From: JBBAEA01 sp041656175
Lineage (GTDB): Bacteria; Myxococcota_A; Bradymonadia; UBA4248
Direction: 5' to 3'
Length of the DNA: 8,398 nucleotides
Assembly (NCBI GenBank): GCA_041656175.1
Contig: JBBAEA010000143.1
Coordinates: 1-8,398 of the forward strand
Positions within the stretch are counted from its first letter, which is position 1, and the number at the start of each line of letters is the position of its first letter. The notes beneath the pieces were generated by a model. The model saw nothing but the letters and a program-made list of their open reading frames with translations. It did no database searches and was not told the origin of the DNA. Below are positions 1-6,195 of the stretch, one piece after another. Both the position numbers and the translations under genes were made by a program.

Positions 1-76
1 AATCGCGACATGGATGTCAGCGATTGGTCGCGGCTGAGGCCGCGCGCGAAGCGGCCACAGCCTGGACGGCTGTGGC
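1..76. repeat. Chain of three unrelated GC-rich hairpins
   Basis: Three successive inverted repeats are visible. Positions 1-25 pair AATCGCGACAT with ATGTC-A-GCGATT around GG, giving an 11-bp stem with one bulged A. Positions 29-44 pair CGCGGC with GCCGCG around TGAG. Positions 54-76 pair GCCACAGCC with GGCTGTGGC around TGGAC. The block is much richer in G+C than the AT-rich DNA beginning at about 80, so it looks like a separate intergenic module. It is cut by the window edge, so more hairpins may lie to the left. One frame stays open from 1 to a TAA at 79-81, but the encoded peptide looks like a read-through of the repeats, so no gene is called. Confidence 0.75.
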
Positions 77-81
77 ACTAA

Positions 82-250
82 GAAAGCACTCTTTTAAGCA
101 CTTTTCGAATAAAATGTCATTCTATCTCCACCTTGCCTTATTTTACTAGCATTTTAGCTTATATTTCTCTACAAAATGTCTCATTTTGTTTAAAGCTGTA
201 TCGGATTTGTAAAATTAAATTCACTATTTCTAGCCGTGCAAAGGTCTCAT
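82..250. repeat. ~170-bp dispersed direct repeat, copy A
   Basis: This segment matches 7441-7610 in the same orientation, at roughly 88-90% identity by hand alignment. The ends are best conserved: the first 40 bases differ at one position, and the last ~58 bases (GTATCGG through GGTCTCAT) differ at one position. The centre (about 122-170) is more diverged. A hairpin at 171-189 (ACAAAATG / CATTTTGT around TCT) is kept in both copies, with the substitutions at the tip. Copy A lies about 180 bp beyond the stop of the large BatB gene. No open frame is shared by the two copies, so it is read as a non-coding dispersed repeat. Its origin is unknown. Confidence 0.85.
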
Positions 251-430
251 TTAGAAAGTAATCATTCTCGTTCATTATCGCACGAATTTTCATTGACATC
301 TTTAGCCTGCATATACTTAAGCCTTGGGGATACTCTGATCTATTTGTGGGGCGCTGCCCCGATCCTCGCTTCTTTTTTTGGCAATTTTCACATTATTCAG
401 GGTCTGTCTAACACGATGCTATAGGTTTGT
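251..430. other. Intergenic DNA downstream of the BatB-type gene; small hairpin
   Basis: No convincing gene is seen. A frame open on the + strand from 236 to 424 starts with GTG inside the dispersed repeat and encodes a peptide with no recognisable motif. The one clear structure is GGGGC-GCT-GCCCC at 348-360. Reading leftward from the BatB-type stop, this hairpin is not followed by a T tract, so it does not qualify as a standard intrinsic terminator. The 3' end of the operon therefore has no clear terminator in this stretch. Confidence 0.5.
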
Positions 431-3400
431 TTACCAGTTTTTATCGCTACTAGAGCTTCGTTCTCGCGAAAACTTGAGGTAAGGTAAATTTTTGTCACCT
501 TCTTCAATGTCATCTAGCAAGTCATTGACGCGATCTTTCTCTAACGCCTCGTTGCTCAACTGGGCGGCATTTTGTTCACTTTGAGAATGGGGATCTGGAG
601 TGGAATCACTTCCCTTTGTGTCAGTACCAGGGCCTTTTGGGCTATCTTGCTCATCGCTCGGCTCCTCTGGTTTTTGCGCTGGGCTCTCATCTTTATTTTG
701 CTCAGACTCGCCGTCTTCCTTCTTATTTTCTTGCTGATCATCTTTCTCTTCGTCGTTTTCGTCCTCCTTCTCAGCTTCAATGATCGAGGGCAAATAAAAC
801 ATCGGACTTTGAGCGCTAAAGCGGTAAAGGGTTTGTGGGTTTGTCTTATCGACTACAGCGCGAAGGCTCTGAAGCTGCGGTGGGAGTTTATTGAGCTTAG
901 CCGCTATGCCTTGGCGCAAAACCTTAAAGCTTGCTTCTCGTGCATCCGCTGGAGTATCTGGGCGCAATACGAGCAGTTTTGGCAAAGAATTTGGTGCTGG
1001 GGCTGACAGGATTTCAACAAAGTTAGCTTTCGGCAACGCGTTTGGGTCAACGGCGTAAAAATCTTGCTCTTTTGGACAAATATACATGGGTAGGGGTAAG
1101 CTAAATTCCGCCTGTTCATCTACAACACTAAGTATGTGGGGATTGCGCGCATTTTTGTTCTGCGCAAGTAAATCCGGCCTTTGTTGAGAGCAGGGCGGAA
1201 CGCTCACAAATTGCAGTAGGTATTCGCCTGCATCCTTCTTTTTTGCAGCGCTTAGCGCAAGATAATATGTACGCGCCTCTGGGCTGTTATTCGTAACGCT
1301 AAGAAATTGGGCATAATTAGAAGGTTCGCGCACTGCCATTAGTTTTTGCTGCGCGTCGTACATGCTAAATCGGAGCCCGAGTTCTTTATTTTTAGTCGCC
1401 ACACGCAGCCACGCACTGTGTCCTGCAGCGAGAGTAAAGCTAAAGTAATCGGGATTTTGGGGGCATATATAAAGACGCTCCTGGCTCGCAAAAAGCGGCG
1501 TTGCTTCTTCGAAATTGTCGTTAGGCTCGCGCGCATCGTCTAGTTCGGAACATTTTAGCGTTGTTTCCAACTCTAAGCTGTACTTGGCTTCGCCGTAATT
1601 CTCTGCACTGAGCAATAAGTAGAGCGGGCGCTGGCTACCGTAGTCGCTCAAATCGTATTTTAGCGCCAAAGTCATACTGCCATTTTGCTCGTCATGCTCG
1701 ACAAGTTCAGCTGTTGCAAGCGTTTGGTCGTTATCCAATAAAGATAAGGCAATTTCGCTGTAGGCGAGTTGCGAGGACTGGTCGAGCCAGATTTTGCGCT
1801 CCAGCGGCGTTAAGCTAAGTTTTACGCGTAACTCCTCGGCCGATAACGACGAAATTTTGTAGTAAATGGGTGAACGCGCACAAAGAGTCCCTGTTTTCTT
1901 CCCTGTAATCTGTAATTCAACCGCGTTCTCTATATGGTTACCCACAAGATCTTCCTCATTTTGGAAGTCATCGCATGGAGGGTACTGTAAAATAAAGATT
2001 TGATTAATCTCGTTATTCACTGCCATGCCAAGATCACGCGCCTTTTGTAGGTGCTTGATCGCTTCGCTATAAAAGAAAGCCGCCCTTTCTTCATCGGATC
2101 TGGCCATACACTTAAGCGCGCGCGCCATATTGTAGTAAGCGCTAGCTTGAACAGCTTCATTGAGCGCTTCCACACTCAGTGCCGAACTCAACAACTCCAG
2201 CGCCGCCACGCAACGCGATTGGGCAATGTCTAGCATGGCTAAGTTTATAGACAAAATGGCAGCTATTTCATCATTAGCAGCCTGCGCAGCGCGGTCTTCA
2301 AGAAGGGCGCGCGCCGCGGTATAATCCTTTGCCGCAATAAGCTGCTCCAAGTCTGTAAACTCGTCGGCATCCCCCAAGCTTAGGCTAGGGCTTTGGCAGG
2401 AAAACAAAGACAATGTCGATAAAATAAGCAAAGAAATCAACAGGTTAGAGCATTTTTGCGCTATACGCGATCTAAGTTTAAGGAGTGGTCCCCAAAATGC
2501 ATTAAGTAGCAGCAAAAGCACGGCCAAGTACAAAAACACAGGATATAGATCGACACGGACAATGGAGGATTCTCTCTCAAAGGCTTCGCGAGCTAAGTTA
2601 CTCCAGTCGCTGTAAAGCGCTTCTGCCGCTTGGTACGGGGCTTGGTAATGCGTGTAAAGACCTTGGGTACTTGCAGATAATTCGCGCATTTCTTCGTCTC
2701 TCAGCGACGTGATGACGACCTCGCCTTTATACATCAATGGTTCTGCTTCGTTATTTAAAATAGCTACACCGCTTTTTGAACCAAAGCCAATGCTGTCAAT
2801 GCGCAGCCCTAGACTCTTGGCCGCCTCGATAAGCGGCGCAAGTGCTTGTCCATGGCTCTCCCCATCTGAAAGTATGAGGATTAATCGGCTGTGTTTTGGC
2901 AATTTTACATCTTTAAGATCCTTAGCCGATAAAGGGCGCCCCTCTAGGAGCTCAAAAGCCATCCAAAGCGCTGCTGCCAAATCAGTGCCACCATCAGGCA
3001 TCATGTCGGGGTTAGCTTGTTTTATATAGGACTCCAGCGCAGAGGCATCGCTGGTTAGCGGCGCCTGTACAAAGGGTTGAGACGCAAAGAGCACCAAGCC
3101 CACTTTGTCATTTTGCATGTATTTTAAAATACGCAGGAGCTCGGATTTTGCCGCATGTAGTCGCGATGGCGCGAGATCTTGCGCCATCATCGAACGAGAC
3201 AGGTCGAGCAAAAATACAGCCTCAAAGCCTTCACGGCGAAGTTTCGTCGCCTTTTCGGCGCCTTGTGGCTGCATTAATACGATATTTAAAAGAATTAGTG
3301 AAATAAGTAGTAATAGAAAGCGAATTCTCCTTAAACCGCGCAACTTGCCTAAGCTTTGGCTGCGCAAGCGCGCAACTATTTTGGGCTCGCATAAGCCGAG

Positions 3401-3730
3401 TTTAGCCGATAATAGCTTAAAAAGTTTAACATAAGTCCAAGCGCAAACTGAGGCGCCGCCAAGAGCAAAAAGGAGAAAAAGTAACGGCCTGCCAAGAGGG
3501 GCAAAGAAGATAAGGAGCGAAATACTTAGGGCTAAAAGCACGCCGAGAAAAAGCTGCAAGCGATAGAAGTGTTTATGGCGCCCGTGCTTCTCTTCACGCA
3601 GCAATGTCGCAACAGCAGCAGCACGTTGCCATTTCCACAAACGATAGTATGCGTATGCAAAAATGAGCAAAACCGTAAAGATGCTGAATTTAGCTGCTAA
3701 GGGCTCGTTCCAATGTTGAATAAAAAACAT
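431..3730 (-). CDS. batB: BatB-type VWA protein fused to TPR domain and PPC-like modules
   Basis: 1099 residues, about three times a usual BatB. By charge pattern there are six membrane segments (about 15-33, 59-78, 82-103, 137-154, 395-417, 429-445), with the positively charged loops 31-58, 104-136 and 418-428 inside. That places the VWA domain (about 168-375) and everything after 445 in the periplasm. The MIDAS site is complete: D176-x-S178-x-S180, T249 in the DGGTD loop and D289 in SDGE. Residues 429-445 resemble a lipoprotein signal ending LFSC. Then come TPR-like helices (about 455-570, BatC-like), three Cys-paired PPC-like beta modules (about 584-975), an acidic linker (984-1055) and a C-terminal motif LLDDIEEGDKNLP ending DKNW. 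The start ATG has only a weak GAG Shine-Dalgarno. It is last in the Bat operon but 288 bp after batA. Known for the family: VWA partners of MoxR ATPases. The fused layout is seen directly; its role is inferred. Confidence 0.88.
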   Translation of the reverse strand: MFFIQHWNEPLAAKFSIFTVLLIFAYAYYRLWKWQRAAAVATLLREEKHGRHKHFYRLQLFLGVLLALSISLLIFFAPLGRPLLFLLFALGGASVCAWTYVKLFKLLSAKLGLCEPKIVARLRSQSLGKLRGLRRIRFLLLLISLILLNIVLMQPQGAEKATKLRREGFEAVFLLDLSRSMMAQDLAPSRLHAAKSELLRILKYMQNDKVGLVLFASQPFVQAPLTSDASALESYIKQANPDMMPDGGTDLAAALWMAFELLEGRPLSAKDLKDVKLPKHSRLILILSDGESHGQALAPLIEAAKSLGLRIDSIGFGSKSGVAILNNEAEPLMYKGEVVITSLRDEEMRELSASTQGLYTHYQAPYQAAEALYSDWSNLAREAFERESSIVRVDLYPVFLYLAVLLLLLNAFWGPLLKLRSRIAQKCSNLLISLLILSTLSLFSCQSPSLSLGDADEFTDLEQLIAAKDYTAARALLEDRAAQAANDEIAAILSINLAMLDIAQSRCVAALELLSSALSVEALNEAVQASAYYNMARALKCMARSDEERAAFFYSEAIKHLQKARDLGMAVNNEINQIFILQYPPCDDFQNEEDLVGNHIENAVELQITGKKTGTLCARSPIYYKISSLSAEELRVKLSLTPLERKIWLDQSSQLAYSEIALSLLDNDQTLATAELVEHDEQNGSMTLALKYDLSDYGSQRPLYLLLSAENYGEAKYSLELETTLKCSELDDAREPNDNFEEATPLFASQERLYICPQNPDYFSFTLAAGHSAWLRVATKNKELGLRFSMYDAQQKLMAVREPSNYAQFLSVTNNSPEARTYYLALSAAKKKDAGEYLLQFVSVPPCSQQRPDLLAQNKNARNPHILSVVDEQAEFSLPLPMYICPKEQDFYAVDPNALPKANFVEILSAPAPNSLPKLLVLRPDTPADAREASFKVLRQGIAAKLNKLPPQLQSLRAVVDKTNPQTLYRFSAQSPMFYLPSIIEAEKEDENDEEKDDQQENKKEDGESEQNKDESPAQKPEEPSDEQDSPKGPGTDTKGSDSTPDPHSQSEQNAAQLSNEALEKDRVNDLLDDIEEGDKNLPYLKFSRERSSSSDKNW

Positions 3731-3893
3731 TTTATTCTCGATGTTGATGAGTTATATTTGTTAAAGCTCTGCCGTATTTTGGGGATTTGTTTTTTGTGCT
3801 AGCTTGTTTTTTGCTGTTGTATGCAAAAGTCTAGGCTTTGAAGGCGAGAAGTGAATTTTGGGGGGTAGCGTAGGATCGCCGAGTAAAAGACCG

Positions 3894-3960
3894 AATAATC
3901 GCATTTTTTGCGATGAATGAGCGTTCAAGCGAATACATCGCAAAAAATATCGCGATTATT
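3894..3960. repeat. Long imperfect inverted repeat (stem-loop) between batA and the BatB-type gene
   Basis: The left arm 3894-3915 (starts AATAATCGC, ends TTTTGCGATG) is the reverse complement of the right arm 3936-3960, except for a 3-base insertion (ATC) in the right arm. That gives about 22 paired bases with a 20-base loop. It can fold in RNA from either strand. It lies within the operon in the leader of the BatB-type gene, so it could affect message stability or expression of that gene, or it may be a mobile palindromic repeat. No T tract follows it on the minus strand, so it is not a standard terminator. Confidence 0.8.
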
Positions 3961-3979
3961 AGTGGCTTTTACGAGGAAG

Positions 3980-4008
3980 CCTACGCGTAGGGGGGCTTTG
4001 AGCCCCCC
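3980..4008. repeat. 12-bp palindrome plus GC-rich hairpin just after batA
   Basis: CCTACGCGTAGG (3980-3991) is a perfect palindrome. It runs directly into GGGGGGCT-TTG-AGCCCCCC (3990-4008), an 8-bp stem with a 3-base loop. In the leftward transcript the GC hairpin forms about 10 bases after the batA stop codon. The T-rich run lies before it (between the stop and the hairpin), not after it, so it lacks the tail of an intrinsic terminator. It may stabilise or define a processed 3' end, giving different levels of batA and the BatB-type gene. That role is inference. Confidence 0.7.
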
Positions 4009-4018
4009 CAACAAAAAA

Positions 4019-5164
4019 TTAGGGATAGGGTTTGACGAAAGCAAAGCATAAAATAAAGGAAAAACATAGACAAACAAAGGCCCAAAAGACGAAATAGAGG
4101 GAGAGGTCGGCGTGGTTGACGTCCCATGAGTCGTTTTGGGGAGCCGTTTCGTAGGCGTTGAGGATTTGGTGCAGTTGCTGCTTAAGGGCGGCTTGGTCTT
4201 TGGCTTTGAAGGCGGCGGCGTGGGTGGATTGGGCGATAAATTCGAGGGCGGGCCAGTTGGCGGGGAAGTCGACTTTTTTGAGCGCCCAACGTTCGGGAGA
4301 GCCAGTGTTTATGAGGGCTTGCTCGGTGCTCCCGACAAGAATGGGGTAGATGGAGACGTCGTAGAGTTTGGCGGCTTCGACGGCTTGGGCGATGGAGCTG
4401 CGTCCGCCGCGTTGTGCGCCATCGGAGAATAGGACGATGACTTTGGATTTGGCGCTGGAGTGTCGCAGGCCGGCGACTGCGCGTGCGATGGCGTCACCGA
4501 TGCAGCTTTCGGAGCCATCGATGTCGCCTAGGCGGCGCTGTGCCAAAATCGTAAGAATGCGGTGGTAGTCGGTGGTTAGCGGGAATTCGAGAAAGGCGTT
4601 TTTGGCGAAACTCACCATGCCGACGCGGTCACATCGGGGGGCGGATTGGGGTTCGTGGCACTGTTTTTGGCGAGTTTTAACGAATTCGTAAAGCTCTTTG
4701 GTGGCAATTTCGAAGCGATTGCGAACGGGGGCGTTGCGATCGAGTAAGTCTTGTATTTCGCCTTGGGTTAGGTCGTAGGCGCGCATGGAGCCAGACATGT
4801 CGAGGACGATGTAGATGTCGATGCCTTCGGCTAAATTTTCGTAAATGGCGGTGCCATACGGGCGAGCGAGGGCGGTGATGAGTAGGAATGCGGCAAGGGC
4901 TGTGGAGAGGAGGCTGAGTTGTCGTATGATAAAGCGCGCGCTTAGCCTGTGTTTTAGGAGTTTTGCGAACGATGCGTCGCTTGCGGGGCTAGCGTCGATT
5001 TTGGCGGCGGCGGCAACGTGGCTGGTGGGGTAGCGAAAACTGGGACTAAAGAGTTTTGGGAAGTGGAATAATAGATAGACAATGAGCGGGATGAGTAGAA
5101 AGAGAAGGAATACGGGCGCGTAGGCGAAGGCTTCGATTTCGGGAATGCTGAAGGGATTGAACAT
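4019..5164 (-). CDS. batA: BatA-like VWA membrane protein
   Basis: 381 residues, the usual size for BatA, which is typically about 320-350 residues plus small insertions. Membrane segments are at about 14-34, 82-101 and 354-377. The 35-81 loop is strongly positive and therefore cytoplasmic, placing the VWA domain (about 115-340) in the periplasm. The MIDAS motif is D122-x-S124-x-S126 with D248 in FSDG. The usual TAIGDA threonine position reads S220-C-I-G-D-A, a conservative change. An insertion at about 163-180 carries C169 and C178, a possible disulfide. ATG was chosen because GAGGAA lies 6 bases upstream, inside the end of the preceding gene. Composition is odd: many C-ending codons and about 55-65% G+C on several lines, against about 45% in neighbours. 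Known for the family: VWA component of MoxR-associated Bat complexes. Substrate unknown. Confidence 0.9.
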   Translation of the reverse strand: MFNPFSIPEIEAFAYAPVFLLFLLIPLIVYLLFHFPKLFSPSFRYPTSHVAAAAKIDASPASDASFAKLLKHRLSARFIIRQLSLLSTALAAFLLITALARPYGTAIYENLAEGIDIYIVLDMSGSMRAYDLTQGEIQDLLDRNAPVRNRFEIATKELYEFVKTRQKQCHEPQSAPRCDRVGMVSFAKNAFLEFPLTTDYHRILTILAQRRLGDIDGSESCIGDAIARAVAGLRHSSAKSKVIVLFSDGAQRGGRSSIAQAVEAAKLYDVSIYPILVGSTEQALINTGSPERWALKKVDFPANWPALEFIAQSTHAAAFKAKDQAALKQQLHQILNAYETAPQNDSWDVNHADLSLYFVFWAFVCLCFSFILCFAFVKPYP

Positions 5165-5167
5165 GAT

Positions 5168-6193
5168 CTATTCCTCGATGCTCGCGCTGAGATCGTCTCC
5201 TTCACTTTCGGCGGTCTCGCCGTTTTGTGCTTGCAGTTCGCGCTGAATTTGGAGCACAGTGTTGAGGCAAAGTTGAATCATATCCATATTTTGTTTAATG
5301 CCAGCGGTTGTGGTGGTAAATTTTACTTTGTCAGACTCATGGAGTATTCGGTGGACATTTTCTTTGCTATCGCTAGCTAAATTGCGGTTTTGCAACAAAT
5401 TGGCGAGCTGCGAGGTGGTGTGTTCGAGCGCGGGAATTTGGAGTTTTTCGTGTAAGTAGCTGCGTAAGATATGGGAGAGCTCATCGTAGAATGCCTTAAA
5501 TTCTCTGGCGCTGGAGCAATGTCGATCCTTAAGCTGGTTGAGACGCGAACGTACGCGATCTTCGGGGGAAAGCATGTCGCGGGCGGCGCTTTGCGTTGAT
5601 TTTTGGCGCTTTGCATAATAGATGATGCCTGCAACGATGAGCCCAAGAATAAAGAGCACTGCGATGGCATAAGAGAGAGATAAAGTTTTCGGCCACGCGA
5701 TGAATGGCGGCTCTTTAAACGCGCTTTTGTCTTCGACGTAGGGTTCAAGGGGGTGGCCAACCTTCGTTTTTGGGAGGGTTAGCGTTAAACTCTTGCTTTC
5801 AGCTTCGTTGTAGAGGCTGAGCTCTAGGGGCTGAGGAAAATAATAGCCTGGTCGCTCTAATTTGCAGCTAAGTTTGAGTTGGTCGCTAAAAGAAGAATCG
5901 CCCTCCGAACTTTTATGTTCGACGTTTGTGCAGCTTATGCCCGAACTCGGAAGGCGCGCGATTTCGTACTTAAGTCTGCAATCGCTTTTGTACTGCACTT
6001 CGTAGAGCAGCTCAAAGTTCTCCCAAAGTTTTGGCTCAATGCGTTCGGGGGATAATCTTTGTATGTCCAATAGACACGTGGATGCTTCACTTTCTGAGGC
6101 GTGTTTTTCGTTTTGGGCGAATACTTTTGTGCTTGCACAAAAGAGGCACAGCACAATGAGTCCAAAGGCGATATGCGTGTAGCGAGAAAGCAT
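5168..6193 (-). CDS. BatD/DUF4381-like secreted single-pass membrane protein
   Basis: 341 residues. Residues 1-26 are a signal peptide (hydrophobic core about 8-22, likely cut after VFA). A periplasmic beta-rich domain follows (about 35-165) with four cysteines (C40, C72, C88, C110). Next are one membrane segment (about 171-193), a positive YYAKRQK stop-transfer sequence and a helical cytoplasmic domain (about 205-320). That last domain has the family pattern FYDELSHILRSYL, then LEHTTSQL, ending SDKVKF. The pattern matches the C-terminal domain of BatD and DUF4381 proteins, which sit between DUF58 and BatA in Bat operons, so position and sequence agree. It is shorter than full BatD, which has several beta domains, and longer than plain DUF4381, so it reads as an intermediate form. 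It begins 2 bp after the DUF58 stop and ends 3 bp before the batA start. Proposed role (inference): link between cytoplasmic DUF58 and periplasmic VWA proteins. Confidence 0.82.
   Translation of the reverse strand: MLSRYTHIAFGLIVLCLFCASTKVFAQNEKHASESEASTCLLDIQRLSPERIEPKLWENFELLYEVQYKSDCRLKYEIARLPSSGISCTNVEHKSSEGDSSFSDQLKLSCKLERPGYYFPQPLELSLYNEAESKSLTLTLPKTKVGHPLEPYVEDKSAFKEPPFIAWPKTLSLSYAIAVLFILGLIVAGIIYYAKRQKSTQSAARDMLSPEDRVRSRLNQLKDRHCSSAREFKAFYDELSHILRSYLHEKLQIPALEHTTSQLANLLQNRNLASDSKENVHRILHESDKVKFTTTTAGIKQNMDMIQLCLNTVLQIQRELQAQNGETAESEGDDLSASIEE
5171..5176 (-). promoter_or_regulatory. Ribosome binding site of batA, inside the upstream gene
   Basis: On the minus strand GAGGAA sits 6 bases before the batA ATG. 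The same six bases are the last two sense codons (Glu-Glu) of the BatD-like gene, directly followed by its TAG stop. This fixes the batA start and points to coupled translation of the two proteins. Confidence 0.75.
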
Positions 6194-6195
6194 CC

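Larger units (their letters stand above)
3731..4018. other. Intergenic gap inside the Bat operon
   Basis: The 288 bp between batA and the BatB-type gene break an otherwise 2-3 bp-spaced operon. They contain a large stem-loop (3894-3960), a 12-bp palindrome and a GC hairpin (3980-4008). The rest, 3731-3893, shows no gene that I trust. A 60-codon frame on the minus strand (3761-3943) runs through the stem-loop and has no recognisable content. No promoter with both good -35 and -10 boxes is visible upstream of the BatB-type start, so read-through from batA or a weak promoter remain equally possible. Confidence 0.6.

Noticed and set aside
1..81. Open + strand frame ending in TAA at 79-81, possibly the tail of a gene to the left
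   Set aside because: The peptide is a translation of three hairpins, two of the three + frames are open here, and no family motif is seen. It cannot be decided without the sequence to the left.
236..424. 62-codon + strand frame
   Set aside because: GTG start inside the dispersed repeat, no ribosome binding site, no recognisable sequence and no counterpart in the other repeat copy.
572..1006. 144-codon + strand frame, very hydrophobic
   Set aside because: It is the antisense of the acidic Glu/Asp/Lys linker of the BatB-type protein, which automatically yields Leu/Phe/Ile-rich peptides. The minus-strand frame has clear domain evidence.
3761..3943. 60-codon minus-strand frame between batA and the BatB-type gene
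   Set aside because: It runs through one arm of the large stem-loop, lacks a good Shine-Dalgarno and shows no family features.
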